Shown here in pieces: positions 21,931 through 34,504 of a stretch of DNA of 64,000 nt (position 1 is its first letter; every line of letters starts with the position of its first letter). Below the pieces are notes generated by a model. The model searched no databases. It was not told the DNA's origin and worked only from the letters and a program-made list of their open reading frames with translations. Origin of the DNA: Holothuria scabra (lineage: Eukaryota; Echinodermata; Holothuroidea; Aspidochirotida; Holothuriidae). The stretch spans positions 49,992,394 to 50,056,393 of the forward strand of contig CM074181.1 in the NCBI GenBank assembly GCA_037179385.1, read 5' to 3'. Position numbers and translations under genes: made by a program.

Positions 21931-23692
21931 TGGCGTAGCCAGGATGGGATTTTGGGGACCTAGGTAACAAGTGGGGGGGGGGGGCTGGTACCTCCGGGGC
22001 TCAGGCACGGCAAGACTATCTAAACGGAGCGCCACCATCGGTGGGCGTGGAGCGTACAAGAAAATTTGGGACTTAAAAAACCCCTCCAGATAGCAGGAAA
22101 CGGCACTTGCCACGTGTTTTAAACTGGATGTACCCAGCCTTGAAATACGAATCTCATGTCTGCGACTTCTCAAATAATGAGAATAAAAAATCAATCTATG
22201 AAAAATGGTAATACATACACTTTTTAGGGACCCCCAATCTGGGCACTTCTGATCTGTGGCCTGGGGGATGAGACTAAAGGGAACCGGTATCTCCCTTTCA
22301 CTTTAAAAAACTGTAAACTTCAGAAGGGCGTAGATCGCAAATGCGGCAATATTTGAATCTAAGCGGAGCGCCACTATCGGTTGGCGCGGAGCGTGCAAGA
22401 AAATTTTGGGCTTTTAAACCCTCCAGATGGCCCGAAACGGCACTTCCCACGTGTTTTAAACTGAATGTAACCAGGCGCAAATGCGGCAATATTTGAATGG
22501 ATTTCAGCTTACTTAAGGCAGTACCTTAAAATAAAACCAAAGTTAGTTGTGTCCCCCCTCTGAGAAACTTTCTTTGCGTTAGATATCCTAGATGCAAAAT
22601 GGTGCTATGTTTGGCAAATCTTTAAACTGGTTATAGGGCTAAGTTTTAGGATTTTCCCTTTTTTGGGGAGCATGAAAAATATCAAAATATTTTTAGTTTT
22701 TGTAGAGATTTTACAAGAGACATATAGACTACCAAAGAAACAATGTGCAAAATGGTGCAGTACTTGTTCATCGGTACATTACGTAGTCAAAATTAAAATA
22801 CTACGAATAAACCTCTCAAAATAATTGAACCGCAAAGCAGAAGTATGGATCATGTGGGAAACACATGAAATCGGGACCTTGTGGACATTTTACAAATCCC
22901 CCGTCCGCCAGTGCCAACTAGTAAAAAGAGGACTTGTCGAAAGAAAAATTTTCCTACAGTGGCACTTGTCATAGACCTATTTCCAAATAGCAATTACAAA
23001 GGATTGTGGGATAGAGTTTTGGTGTTTGTCATTTTTGTCAATAGCATTTTACTGTGGTGAAAATTGACGTACACCCAAAACTCTATCCCACAATTCATTG
23101 TAATTGCTATTTGGAAATAGGTCTATGGGCAGGAGTGAGGCACGACATAGGCCTATTTGTTAAGGATGGAAGGTAAGAATTATCCGAAGGCAGTACCTTA
23201 CCCTTACCTGCTTACGGCATATTTTGTGTATGATAAGGTATAGGAATGGTCGTGTAAGAGTGGTCGCCAGTGCACGATTGCCTTATTTTCAGTAAATCAA
23301 TCAGCCACCGAAAGGCAGAAAGGGTCTTAACCTAACAAAGTCACATTAAAGTTTGTAGTCGACACTTTCGTTTCAGCTTCGAAGTGAAATGCAATAAACG
23401 ACACTGCAGATCACATACGGTATCTCATTTAGTGAAAGTAGGCATTTTGAAGTTATAAATGGATTTCATACGTGCGCACAAAATGTGTTTTACACACTTT
23501 CATCCATTTTTATTTTTACACATTTTATTTATTTACTGTTTTGAAGGAAATACTTCAAAGTTTATTTCCGTTCAAACATTTTATTTTTCAATTACTTTAC
23601 CAGAACGCAAAAAATCTGGTGGACCTGAAGAAAATCTGGGGGTTGTAGGCCCCCATGACCCCCCACCCCACCCCCCGTGGCTACGCCACTGG
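21931..23692. mobile_element. hAT-like non-autonomous element nested in the piggyBac MITE
   Basis: Ends CAGTGGCGTAGCCA and (inverted) CAGTGGCGTAGCCA: a perfect 14-bp TIR. A G run follows the left end and a C-rich stretch precedes the right. It contains two copies of the GCGGAGCG module (22012-22140 and 22358-22475) and a nested palindromic MITE. No clean 8-bp duplication (flanks GCGTGACC and GCCGTAAA), so one end may have been rearranged. Confidence 0.7.
22970..23127. mobile_element. Palindromic MITE, about 50-bp inverted repeats
   Basis: The left arm begins CATAGACCTATTTCCAAATA and continues to GGGATAGAGTTTTGG; the right arm mirrors it and ends TATTTGGAAATAGGTCTATG. A loop of about 50 bp separates them. 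It is the youngest layer of a three-level nest. Confidence 0.85.
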
Positions 23693-23771
23693 CCGTAAAA
23701 CAGTAAAGATGGGTGACAGCCGCGCTCTCTGCCTGGGTCCAAATGGACCCAAACAACGGTAATAGGGTTAA

Positions 23772-24480
23772 AGAAGGGTTTAAGGTCATATTGAAAGTTT
23801 CGATACGTTAGAGGGGGAAAACTTTTCTAAGCATTTTAATGAAATTTGCATTGAAATCCAATCTGTGGTTCTCAGGATATGTACTGAGTTGTCACATTTT
23901 TACTGAAACAAAGCGAACCTGAAGCAAGCACATATGACATCATATCCCCACATTAATGGACAGTCTTTGGTTTTTCTTTAAACTTTAGAGCCTTTATTCT
24001 CCTACACAAGCCCATATTATCAACATGTGATTGCAAAAGTGGCATGAGAACTTTTCAAACTTTGCAATCCCTATGGGGAGGTACTATTCCTGTTAACGTC
24101 AAGGTCAACACAACAGTCTGAAATAAAAAAAAAATACAAAGAGAAACAAAGAGCATGAATTGGGGTGATGCGCACTGTTTTACAAGAAATTTCCTAATTG
24201 GCTAACGATAGCCCTAATCCCTAACCTTATCACTAACCCTAACAAAGAATACAATCGACACAATACAATGGCAACAACGACACACAATGGCAACAACGGT
24301 CAATATGAGGAAGTGATATAATCTCTGCTGTCCCAATATCACTTTGGAACACAAATGTAATAAATTCATTTCCTGATCTCAAAAAATACATGACCGATTT
24401 GAATGAAAATTTCACCACACTGAGTAGATTTAGTTCTTCTTTCACATGCGCAAATTAATTGTTTGCTTGAACTTCCTCTT
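23772..24480 (-). repeat. Dispersed repeat A, minus-orientation copy
   Basis: Reverse-orientation relative of 8870-9720: shares AAGCCCATATTATCAACATG, GCAATCCCTATGGGGAGGT, AACACAACAGTCTGA and AAGAAATTTCCTAA, plus CACATGCGCA near the far end. Non-coding. Confidence 0.65.
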
Positions 24481-25460
24481 TAATCTACCAGGCGACTTTG
24501 AAATTGTCGCTGGTTAAAATGTATAATGTCCCTAAAGATCAGGGGCTATTCCCTATGCGAGAATGTAGCTAATCACACTGTATCTGAGCGTAATACAAAT
24601 TTTACGAAACGAATGAACTTGTTATCGAATTAATTTGTCTATGAAAACTACATTGTGTGTATCTCATGTTTGGTCGTTACAGATCTCTACGGTATTAGCT
24701 GATCGATGCCTGACTTCCAACTAAGCACAAGTTTACTTCTGTTGTGTGTGATTAGAGTGTTTAAATGCAAGGCTCGCGAGGTTGAAGAGGAGCTGAAGAC
24801 TGTTAGGGGAGTGTACGTTGAAGCAAACTTTATATCCAATTGCTAAACACTCAAAATTTATCCTGTTTACATTAGAGAATTCCGCCCCAACAATGTGGAT
24901 TTTTGTCAGTTGTGTAGGAAGCAATGATGTCAAAGGCATGACAAGTGTGTCTAGGTTTCAAGGGACGTCAATCTGGAATGAGTTTTACTTATGCTGCGCC
25001 ACTTCAAATGGAAAGCAGAATATTATGATTCTGCCCCATTGAATCTAGCTAGGCCTATAGGGGTGAAAAAAAAGACGTAAAAATATTTTATATAAATGGT
25101 TGTTTAATTACAGTTAAATGGTTAATGGGTCTTCTAAAAGTGAATTTGATAGGATGACAGAAAAAATAATGGATGATCAGTCGAATAATTGCATATTGTA
25201 CTACATAGGCCTGTTCACAAAATTTGAAAGGATGGGGGAGATCTGGTTTGTGGATGGGGGGGGGCGGCAAAAATTTGCCAACAGTCAGTTGAACCCTGGA
25301 TAGTGTCCCGGACCTGAATTATCTATAAGCATTCCACACATGCAAACGGGAGGACGAGCGCATAAGAAGCAAACTTTCTTGCACACTCACATTGACATGC
25401 ATATGACACTCAAACTGATGTGTTCTGGGGCCCAAAGGTCATCTGAATACCACAATGTTT
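24481..25460. other. Non-coding, nothing recognised
   Basis: A plus-strand frame at 24818-25042 lacks recognisable motifs and has no splice context. No RNA gene seen. Confidence 0.4.
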
Positions 25461-25480
25461 TGTGTGTGTGTGTGTGTGTG
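25461..25480. repeat. (TG)10 microsatellite
   Basis: Ten uninterrupted TG units. Confidence 0.95.
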
Positions 25481-25855
25481 TATTGTGGCTGTTGTTTGTT
25501 AATAATCTGACTGAATTATTAGTGGGCAAAATGTTTCCATTGGGATGGCAATTTTCACCTCCCCCAGGAACGACACCCCGGTCTGAAAGGAAACTCAGAA
25601 ATCCAAATATCTTATTTCAATGCAGAATTCAAATTTACATCAATTCCTTCATCTATTTTGCGGCAACTTATTTCCAGTTTTAAACCGATTGCAATCATTA
25701 TCTTTTCATTGCTTTACTTTTCTCGTTTTTATTTTTAACTACCTTCGGTAACTACATTATCACATAATATATCAATTTAAGATTCCAATATTTACTGGTA
25801 GTTCGTTGCTACGGTTTTGTTGTTTATGACTACATTGCATGAAGATAGCTTAAAA

Positions 25856-25925
25856 TTGCTGTAAATTTACAGAACCAAAAAACAAAAGAGAAACATAAAG
25901 ATTATACATAAGGTAAGATATTCTG
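25856..25925. mobile_element. Fragment related to the 6316-6479 MITE
   Basis: CTGTAAATTTACAGAACCAAA and AAACATAAAGATTA resemble the reverse complement of 6405-6450. Only one end is present. Confidence 0.5.
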
Positions 25926-28469
25926 CAAAGAGACTTGGGGAAGTAGGGTCTGAAGATAAATATTTCACTTATAACCAAGCTGTACAGTCATTGGAACTTA
26001 CACCCCGAACAATATCGCAGTAACTGGAAGAACAGTCCTGAGAGTGCAACGGCATTTGTGTTGACAAGATCATTCGCACTGGCAATGTGGGATGTCAAAA
26101 AGGTAAAGGAATAAGTTGACGTCTTTGTGTGATAATGGAAGTATTTCCAATGAGTAACTTTCTTGTAACAAATGTGGTGTAATATATAGGAGGAGTTTAG
26201 AACTTGGGAGCTGTAACAACTACCTATTAGTACAAGGACAGCTGTTACGCACGGAAGCTATAATTTCGCAAGTCAATTCAATGCTATTTATAAAATGATG
26301 ACTGGACTTCGAATAATACTTCAGTACGTAGGGAGGAAGGAATTAATTGGAAAATCCTAAGTGCAAGCTGTAATTCTTGGTTATCGAGATGATGACACTA
26401 TTATATACAGGTCAGAGGTTTTTACGGTAGGTGATGCTGTGGTCATCCTCTCATGAATGCCATTTCTGACAATCTGAGGAGTCTGTGTCTGTGCGCAGGG
26501 AGGGGTGGGGGGCATTGAGCCACGTCCCCTTTCCTAAAAGATGCCAATTTTGTTCCTAAAAATACGTACTTTAACGCTTATTTTTCAAAAATATAGCATT
26601 CGTGGTAGCAGATTGCATCCAATTTCACAAAAATTTTCAAAAAGGCAGAATTGTCTTCCCAAGCTCCCCCCCACCGTGGTGCCAATTTTATTTTTAGTTC
26701 CTAAAAAAGTAGGCACATTACACCTTCACATGCAGCTTGCTCGTGTGGCACCGACAGCATGTAAAGAAACCTATCTTTTACAGAATTCTCAAAACGGAGG
26801 GGCCCATCGGTTAAACTCCGTCCCCGGTCGGCATTGACGTACGAGAATGCTCAAGAGAGCGGAGGGTGTTCAGGTGCGTTGAGCAATAGTTTGCCATTTA
26901 TCGGGCAAAAGATATTACTTGGAATAAAATCATTTACAGTAGGGAGTTTGGCAGACACATATACCATTTTCTCAATTCAGAATCTTGAATTTAGCCAAGA
27001 GTCACAATAGTTTAGTTTTCCCCCGAAAATATTCAAGACCATTAAATCTTATGGTAGTGGTACAATTTTAGGTGGTAATTTTCTGATCGCTTTCATAGCA
27101 AATTGCTAAATTTGTTATCACTGCAAACCAAACTTAAACATAAAAACTATTTAGATTCTTTTTAAAAGGCATGAAAACGGCGTAATTTTTTACCAAAGTT
27201 GAAGTGTAGCGATTTTCCGATATTTTCTCTATGATCTAACTAATGGTGGCGCTCCGCTTTCAAGTTGATAGTCTTTCGGGCAAAACTACATTTTTGGGGT
27301 CAAATATTTTTTAATAACTTTCTGATCTCTTTGCAGTTTCAAACTTATTTCGAAGTGAGAATTTTATTGCAAACAACAAAATAAGAAAGCGACTGTTATA
27401 TATTACTCGTATATATCATAAAAATTCTATTTTCGGCCATCTGAGGGGTCTAATTTTCCCAATTCTCTGCACGCTCAGCGCCAACTGATGGTAGCGCTCC
27501 GCTTAGATAATGGTCATGGCAGAAATACGTTTTGTAGACAAAAAGACCCCAAACGGAAATGGTCCCGTTCGCCTATGCCGATCGATGCCCTTTTGTATTT
27601 ACCCCCAAAAGTCTGCAAATTAAAAAAAAAATTACTTGGAAAGGTAGCATACGTCGGTGGTATTGAATTGCATGTAAAGACTCAAAATTTTCAGTTTCAT
27701 CACCGTGAACCACCACAATTCAACTTTAAACACTTTTCCTGTCAAATTCGGAAATCTTGTGCAATTTGGCCTCTATGCTCATTGAGCAAGCAAAAAAATT
27801 TCAAAGAGGACGTAGACAACTTCTCCACTCAACATATACTTAGTGCCCCTCCCACTTCCGAGAGATCCCGCGTACGCCACCGTGAGGAGTCACGTTTTTT
27901 AAACGTTTCTTCACGATCCGAGTCAACTACTGCTGTTTCGATTTCCTTTGCCATTTCGTTTTGTCCCTAGGCAAGACTTTTTGTCTCCCTTTTGCCTCAC
28001 TCCACCCAAGGTGGTTGTGGAAAAAAAACACTATCATTGACACACTGTTACTTTGATACCGTACTGAAAGGAGTTGACGTCGCAACCATTTTTTTTGCTG
28101 GGGAGCTGTGTGTTGTCCTTAAACACCAGTTCTCTCACCCCAAACGGTACCAATTCTCCTAACCTTCTTACTTAAGCCTCTCCCACAATTGTCTGAAATT
28201 CATGCTCATCCAGATACAATCTCAGTTTATTGCTTCAAGTTGAGTATAGAAAAACTCAACTTATATAATCAAAACACTCTCAGTGCCATTCATACTGTGA
28301 AATATAAGCTTTAATACTCTGCATTGTTTGAATTAGCTGTCAATCAAAGAGCTGAGCCAATTGAGAATTTCGGTACCCGGGTTCCAAAATTGCAGTTTGG
28401 GTGAGAGGTTTGGCCCTTTAAAAGGACTATCTAAACATCGGGTGCATATAGAAGAATCCGAGTCACTGA
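25926..28469. other. Non-coding with degraded TE sequence
   Basis: 26480-27900 is TE-like: a repeated CTAAAA.ATGCCAATTTT.TTCCTAAAAA motif at 26535 and 26678, two reverse-orientation fragments of the GCGGAGCG module (near 27245 and 27478), and an end-like GCGTACGCCAC near 27871. The 160-codon frame at 27488-27970 runs through this material and is not protein-like. 28001-28469 is AT-rich with nothing recognised. Confidence 0.4.
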
Positions 28470-28880
28470 GTGAAGTCCGCCATGGTGGGATCCATCAAAA
28501 TTAAATCGTCTTACTTCTATGGTCTTAATGCATTCTAAACTTTCATATTCAGTGAGATTGAGGGAATCAAATCTTTTTCGTCTACAACTATCCAGGTTAC
28601 AGGTGAGCAGAAAATTTGAAAAATTAAAACTGATAAACCCCAGGTGTGTCTGACTCCATCAGACCACCACCTGACTGTTGGGATTCGTCTACGCGCTTGT
28701 TTTTAGTGACTGTAGGCCACCATTAGTGAGGTCCATCAAAATTAAATCGTCTTTATTTATTGTTTACATGAATTTCAAACCCTCATATTTAGTGAAATTG
28801 GAGAATTTAAGATACAAATTAGTGTACATATATTCATGATAGAGGTAAGCAAGAATATCGAAAGATTTAAAGGTGACGGA
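28470..28880. repeat. Dispersed/tandem repeat D, unit 1 and first part of unit 2
   Basis: Two units of about 260 bp. Both contain GGTCCATCAAAATTAAATCG or close variants, then a CATATTCAGTGA-type block and an AGGT(G/A)AGCA block. Unit 2 is interrupted at 28880 by a hAT-like element and resumes at 30329. A third copy lies at 48850-49030. Confidence 0.7.
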
Positions 28881-30328
28881 CAGTGGCGGAGCTAGGGTTT
28901 TCGGTCAGAAGGGGCGAAAATGGTCTGCATGGGCGCTTCGAAGCAGTAAATACCCTGAGCCTCAGCACCATCGAAGCCACGACTTTTCAGACTTTCCATT
29001 TGATTTTCCGCACCTGGTAGAAGACTACTTTGCCATTTCTCCTCATCAAGTTTTTCTACTGAAACATGTTTAAATTTTCTATCCATGGGCTTCTGCAGAA
29101 GAAAATTCGGGGGGGGGGGGCAAAATTCTTTAAGGGGGGAAAAGCTCTGCGCCACCTTGCGTTGGCACGGAGCGCAAGAAAAGTTTGGCCCCAAATGCCT
29201 CTCAGATCGTTCGAAATGGCATTTCTAAAGCCTATTTACCGCATATAAATAGAAGAAAACACTGAGTGAATTGTCAAGGAATGTTGATGTTAATTTTTCT
29301 TCGTCTTTTTCTTTATGTTTTCTTCGTTTTTTCAGTTTTTTTATTTTTCAGTTGAGGGCAAGTTCCCCCTTGCCCCTACCTGCGGACGCCCATGTTTCTT
29401 TCTCTCTTTCACATTCCTAGTAAATAGCAAACAATCTTACAGGGGAAAAAGTTATGGAAAGAAATCACCGTTTACATCATGTGACCACTCTGAAATAACC
29501 ATTAAGTAAGTACATCGACAGAAGTACCTTATCCAAGACAAAAGGTCTGCTTGGCTCTCTAAATACCGAATTCATAATAAATAAAAGTAGCCTAAACCTA
29601 GGCTTATAGATGCAATTTTCTGGCTTTTTAGGCCACGAAAGTACAGAAATAAGCATTTTCAGGGGAATATCGTGCAGTGTCAGAAATAGCCATTTATCAT
29701 GAGAATGGCCACTTGAATAAAAGCAAAATGGAAACTGCTCATGAAAACTCTTAAACCATTACCACTATAATAACAGTTTTATTTTATTTTAACCTGAATG
29801 TTCTCTTCAAATGATTTTGAAAAAAATGTTGTGGAAGCCATTTTAATATCTTTATAAGCTCTTTTCATTGTCTATGTTGACAATTATCCCTGACAACAAG
29901 AGGACTATTTGCTCTACAATTATTGTTGCGCCCTTTGCAACATCTTTTATTGGCCGGGAGGGTGAATTCAATGACAGTCTGTATATTTTGTAAGCTTATA
30001 ATCACGCTTGGTGTGGAAGCAATTAACTTAGCGCAGTGACAACATTTATTAGTGCGTATAAAGCATGAAGATACGTTTCGGCAAAACCTATCCCTATATT
30101 ACAGAAGATGGCCCCTTTTATCAGAATAAAGTGCAGATAGTACAGTTACTGGTGGCAGTTTGAGCATTTTGCTATCTGGACCTTAAAACAACGCTATAAA
30201 ATAATGTCTTTTGTCAATAATGGTGCAAGAGTAAAGTATATTAAAAACCTCAAAAGGGCGCCGATAGACGATTTTGGTCCGTCGGGGGGGGGGGGCGACC
30301 CCCTGACCATATGGCAGCTCCGCCACTG
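28881..30328. mobile_element. hAT-like non-autonomous element, 1448 bp, 8-bp duplication
   Basis: Ends CAGTGGCGGAGCT and AGCTCCGCCACTG are perfect 13-bp inverted repeats. Perfect duplications GTGACGGA lie at 28873-28880 and 30329-30336. The related repeat D copy at 48850-49030 shows the site without the insert. A long G run lies near the right end. It holds a nested related element (29084-29394). No transposase frame. A separate end fragment of the same family lies at 53587-53670. Confidence 0.92.
29084..29394. mobile_element. Nested hAT-like element, 311 bp
   Basis: Begins CATGGGCTTCTGCAG and ends CTGCGGACGCCCATG, related to the ends of the 32879-33643 element. Flanks TTTCTATC and TTTCTTTC agree at 7 of 8 positions, consistent with an aged 8-bp duplication. 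Contains a G run and one copy of the GCGGAGCG-type module near 29150. Confidence 0.75.
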
Positions 30329-30420
30329 GTGACGGACCCCAGTTATGGCCGACTGAAATTAGACCATAACTTGCTGTCCGGATTCGTGTATAGAATTACA
30401 CATCTTTTAAAACGCTCTTT
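30329..30420. repeat. Repeat D unit 2, continuation after the hAT insertion
   Basis: GACCCCAGTTATGGCCGACTGAAAT-type sequence (positions 30333-30357) matches 48962-48988 closely and joins directly to 28880 once the insert and one duplication are removed. Confidence 0.7.
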
Positions 30421-31914
30421 AAACTCATATGATCATATCAGTCGTTAGTATTGTGTGAAATAAGCACTACGTGAGCAAAAAATTGTTAGTTCGAGGCAAG
30501 TTGAAAAATCATGATATAATACTGCATATGTAAACAGAAAAAGAACAGTGACTGACACATGGGGTGGACAAATGCTTTGGAGTTAACAGACCGTGATCAT
30601 GCTAAAATAATCCCCTGTAATCCTCTGCTTGCTATGATTGAGTGATTCCAACTGTATTTGGCAATTGATACCAATCCCCGCCCAAATGGCTGATTTGTCG
30701 GGTATGTGGTTAATAGAGTTTTAAAGCAACTGTCACAGCATGTCCATTATTGTGGCTGGTCGCATTTCCCGATGGTTACGTGACCACACTTCTTTCGTTC
30801 AGTTTATCGGACGACTACCACCAAGAAACAAACCGATCTTTTGGGAAAAGATTTTTACAGCAAAGGAGACGAGTATGTGACAAGATTGTGTGGAAAATGT
30901 CGCTAATTACGAAATGCGGTACATTTTTCCTCAAATACTCCACATTTAAATATGATAAGCTAATACTTAGGCTAATACTAAGTAGGCTAATATTATTATT
31001 AAATAGGCTAATATGCCTGTTACTTTACATATGACGCAGTCATGAACGAAGGATACTGACCTAATTTGGTCTGTATTTTCAACATCACTTTATTTAGTAG
31101 AAATGTTTGGTCACCAAATTTGTTTTACATTTGATTTATGAAGTGATTATAAAGACAAATGTATAAATTTGAAAACGTTCGTATAAATTTCTTGTGGCAA
31201 TTCTCTGGAATTTCGGCGGAGTGGCATGCTACGTCTCCGTTTGAACTGCTTTCAGTTGACGAATGTACAAAACGTGTTCAATAGTGTAAGTGCCGAGTTT
31301 GGCGCAGCGTTCAGCAGTGTGCTTTAAAGCGATCATTATTTACGGTCCATTGCTATCTTGTACAAGCAATGTGACCGATTGAACAGTTTTCTGTTTAAGG
31401 TAAATTGTTCGTATAAACAAAAAGAATTTCACATAATGTTGTACAGAAGGCAAAGTGCAATCAAATGTCAAGTCCGAATTTTCGATGCAAATCTCTTATT
31501 TTACCATACGTATAAACCATTATAGGTTTTCGATTGGCATAGGCCAGCTGAGGTCAAACATAAACGTAGCTAGTGTACATTAAATGCACGTATATTCGCA
31601 TGTTCACTTCATTCGGGTAACTATTCTAAATCAGAGCCAAATTTAGTTACTACACACTTGCTGTATTTTTGTCGGACAGGTTTGGCAAACCTCGGTGGCA
31701 GGTAGGGAATTGCAACAAGTGCCGTTGCACGGGTACTAAAAATAGGATTAGGGTACCTAGTCGTCATACCCGTCGGGCTTACCCGGTGTTACGGTGACTA
31801 AAAGATAAGAACATTTTGTTAGGCATGCTCCATATAAGACATGCATGAAAATATTTTACAGCTGTTTTGGAGAGGTAGCGATCACATTCCCAAGTTCAAA
31901 ATCATTTGATTTGT
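30421..31914. other. Non-coding, nothing recognised
   Basis: AT-rich. A short tandem AGGCTAATA motif occurs at about 30968-31015. No exon or RNA gene seen. Confidence 0.4.
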
Positions 31915-34504
31915 CATAGACGTACGGGAGCATTTCAGTTTAGGGGGCAGAGGATTCTCCGCCCGAAAAATGTAATTGTGCCCGAAAGACTATCTAAGCG
32001 GAGCGGCGCCATCGGTTGGCGCGGAGCGAGTACACAAAAGTTTGAAAAATCGCAACCCTCAGACAGCCGGAAATAGCCTTTGTCAGGCTTATAAGCAGAA
32101 TCAAAGCCGTCGATATTTTAAACTTTCGTTTGCAATAAAATTTTCACCAAAAATGAGCAAATCTACAAAAAGGTCAGAAAACTCCCAGATGAAATGTACC
32201 ACTTGGCACTACCATTGGATGACTACATTAAGCTATAATCATTGGAAAATGAGTTTGTTTGCGCGTTCTACAAACTATTTTACGTGATGCAACATGAGAT
32301 TATCATCAATATAATTCTGAAAATTGAAAAACTTCAGAAACCCTCGAAAATCCCAAGGCTTCTCAACTTCAAGGGAGGATGACATTGCATCGCATTCCGG
32401 CTGGCTATTAAATATAAGTTGCGTCGAACTTTACAAGGATCCCCGTGTGTTTTAGCAGCCTGTTTAGCTCAGATTCAGAGGCCCGAATTACCTGAGTGGG
32501 GATGCAATGCATCGAATTGGCCCTTAAAAACCGATTAACGCCTGTTTATATGCATTTAAACAAACAAGGGCGCAAATTATTTTCTAGTGAGCAAACGACC
32601 TAAGTTCATATCAACGGTTTTGGCACACTTGATCCCCACAAACCGCACCCATTAAATAAAAAAAGGGCGTTGACAACGCACTATTCATATATTCTTCCCC
32701 GATCCAATCGGTAACTGAGGTTCGTCCTTAAAAACATTTGAGATGTGAAAAAACATAACATAATGATATACCGCACCTGGGAATGTATAAAACATTACCT
32801 GGTCTTGTATCTTTCCGGGGGAAACTGAAGAACGGAATTACAATCATGAGTACCGTATGTCTGTGAATCTGTTGCGACCATGGGCGTCGGCAGAAATTTT
32901 TACAAGGGGGGCAAGGTTATTCATGGATGATTCAATTGTGTACACTATCTAAGCGGAGCGCCACCATAGGTTGGCGCGGAGCGTGTAAGAAAAGTTTGGG
33001 CCTTGCAAACCCTCCAGATGGCCGGACACTTGGCGAGTGTAATAAGCTGCATGTACCCAGCCCTTAAACAGGAATTTCATGTCTGTAATTTTTAGATTTT
33101 TCAATGTAAAATATTGTTGAAGGGAAATCTACCTCTTGGTCATGTCCTCGCACGCCTATGCACGATAAAATTTACAACTGTCAAACAGCCTATATAGGCC
33201 TATATCCGTTACCCAATTATGAATCATACCCCCCCCCCCCAATTCACCTTGTATTTCCCAGTTACATTCGCGCGTCGCCACTTGAGATCAGCACGGGACC
33301 AAACCAAGACCAACGCATTCATCAATAGTCGGATGCCATTTGCACACTACACACCTGACAACTAGTACAATTGTGGCATAGTTTTTACAATTACAAATTT
33401 CCAATAGATATCACGAATGATGGTCCCCAAATTGCGATTTCATTATTCAGCATACCATCTTCTCTTTTGCTATTCCTGGTCAAATGTCCGCATATTTCAC
33501 GAGTAGAAACTGACGCCGAGTGAAGATATTTTGATGATTTATTTTTATTTTTTTTTATTTCAATTTTTAATTAAATTTTTCGCAGGTTTGATTTTCCGGG
33601 GGGAGGGAGCGCCCCCCTTGCCTCCCCAATCCGGACGCCCATGGTTGCGACTCTTGCCCGAATTCCAGTTCCACTGAATTAATACAACTGTCTATATGAC
33701 TCGGGCCGAACTCCCGGCTATATATAAATGATTTTTCTACAAACGCCGTTTGAGAAAACCCTGCTTGTCACGTTGCTAGATATTTTTACATTAATTTGTG
33801 GGCAGACTTACTTGCAGATTTGTTCACACTAAATTCGTATGAGTGAGCAAACAAGCTACGCTGATTTGTTTACCATTGCCCGAATTTCGGTTTCACAGCA
33901 CTGCAGGTTAAAAGGTTTCGCACAATTTTAAGGGGATCATTTTGAAGAGGGCAAAAACGCCATCTCATTCATATGCTGCCCAAATACCTCTCGACCAAGT
34001 ACGTTTCAGCCTTCTGGTGACTATTGGTTATTATTAATATGGTGCGTCACAAGATAGATTTTGATTGATTTGTTCGGGTAAAATTTTGGGGACTGTATAC
34101 ATCCTCTCTCCCCTTGTAATCTGGCAATTAAAAATATCCCAGAACTTTTTTGCAACTTTTGCCCGAATATTGTGTTATTTCGGGCAAAGGTTTGCGCAAG
34201 AATATGAAGTGAGGCTGACGAAAAATTGTTTTTTCATAAGCTGCCCGAATGTGTCGCGAAGTTTGGTACGTTTTAAAGTTTTCATTAAAATTGTACCGTG
34301 ACTATGATGCCTTTTTATTATTTTTTCGGCCAAGTGTTTGAAGGAATTCGGGCGCGCCCAGGAGTTTTCTGTGTAAGTAGAAACAAATCAGGTTTTAAGA
34401 CTCAAACAGCTGCCCGAATTTTTCCAGATCCCTGTCCGAATTTTAGGTCTTGAGAAAATTTGGGGGGCAGTCTTCCCCCCTGCCCCTCCTCGTACGCCTA
34501 TGAA
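31915..34504. mobile_element. Probable hAT-like element with CATAGRCGTACG ends
   Basis: Left end CATAGACGTACGGGAG and right end (inverted) CATAGGCGTACGAGG. A GCGGAGCG module follows the left end at 31988. No 8-bp duplication is visible, so these could be ends of two different copies. A well-defined hAT-like element is inserted at 32879-33643. No coding capacity seen. Confidence 0.5.
32879..33643. mobile_element. hAT-like non-autonomous element, 765 bp, 8-bp duplication
   Basis: Ends CATGGGCGTCGG and CCGGACGCCCATG are inverted repeats with one difference. Perfect duplications GTTGCGAC lie at 32871-32878 and 33644-33651. A full GCGGAGCG module is at 32946-33100. No open frame of interest. Confidence 0.9.

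Larger units (their letters stand above)
21731..23771. mobile_element. piggyBac-like MITE (TTAA ends) split by a 1.76-kb insertion
   Basis: The outer parts (21731 to about 21912 and about 23703-23771) together match the uninterrupted copy at 49053-49289 in inverse orientation. The left end is TTAACCCTTTACCGTTGT and the right end its near mirror. TTAA targets and CCC-type ends are typical of the piggyBac superfamily. The inserted material is the hAT-like element at about 21931-23692 plus short adjoining sequence whose origin is unclear. Confidence 0.8.

Noticed and set aside
27488..27970. 160-codon plus-strand frame
   Set aside because: Runs through an inverted GCGGAGCG module and other TE sequence; no domain or periodicity.
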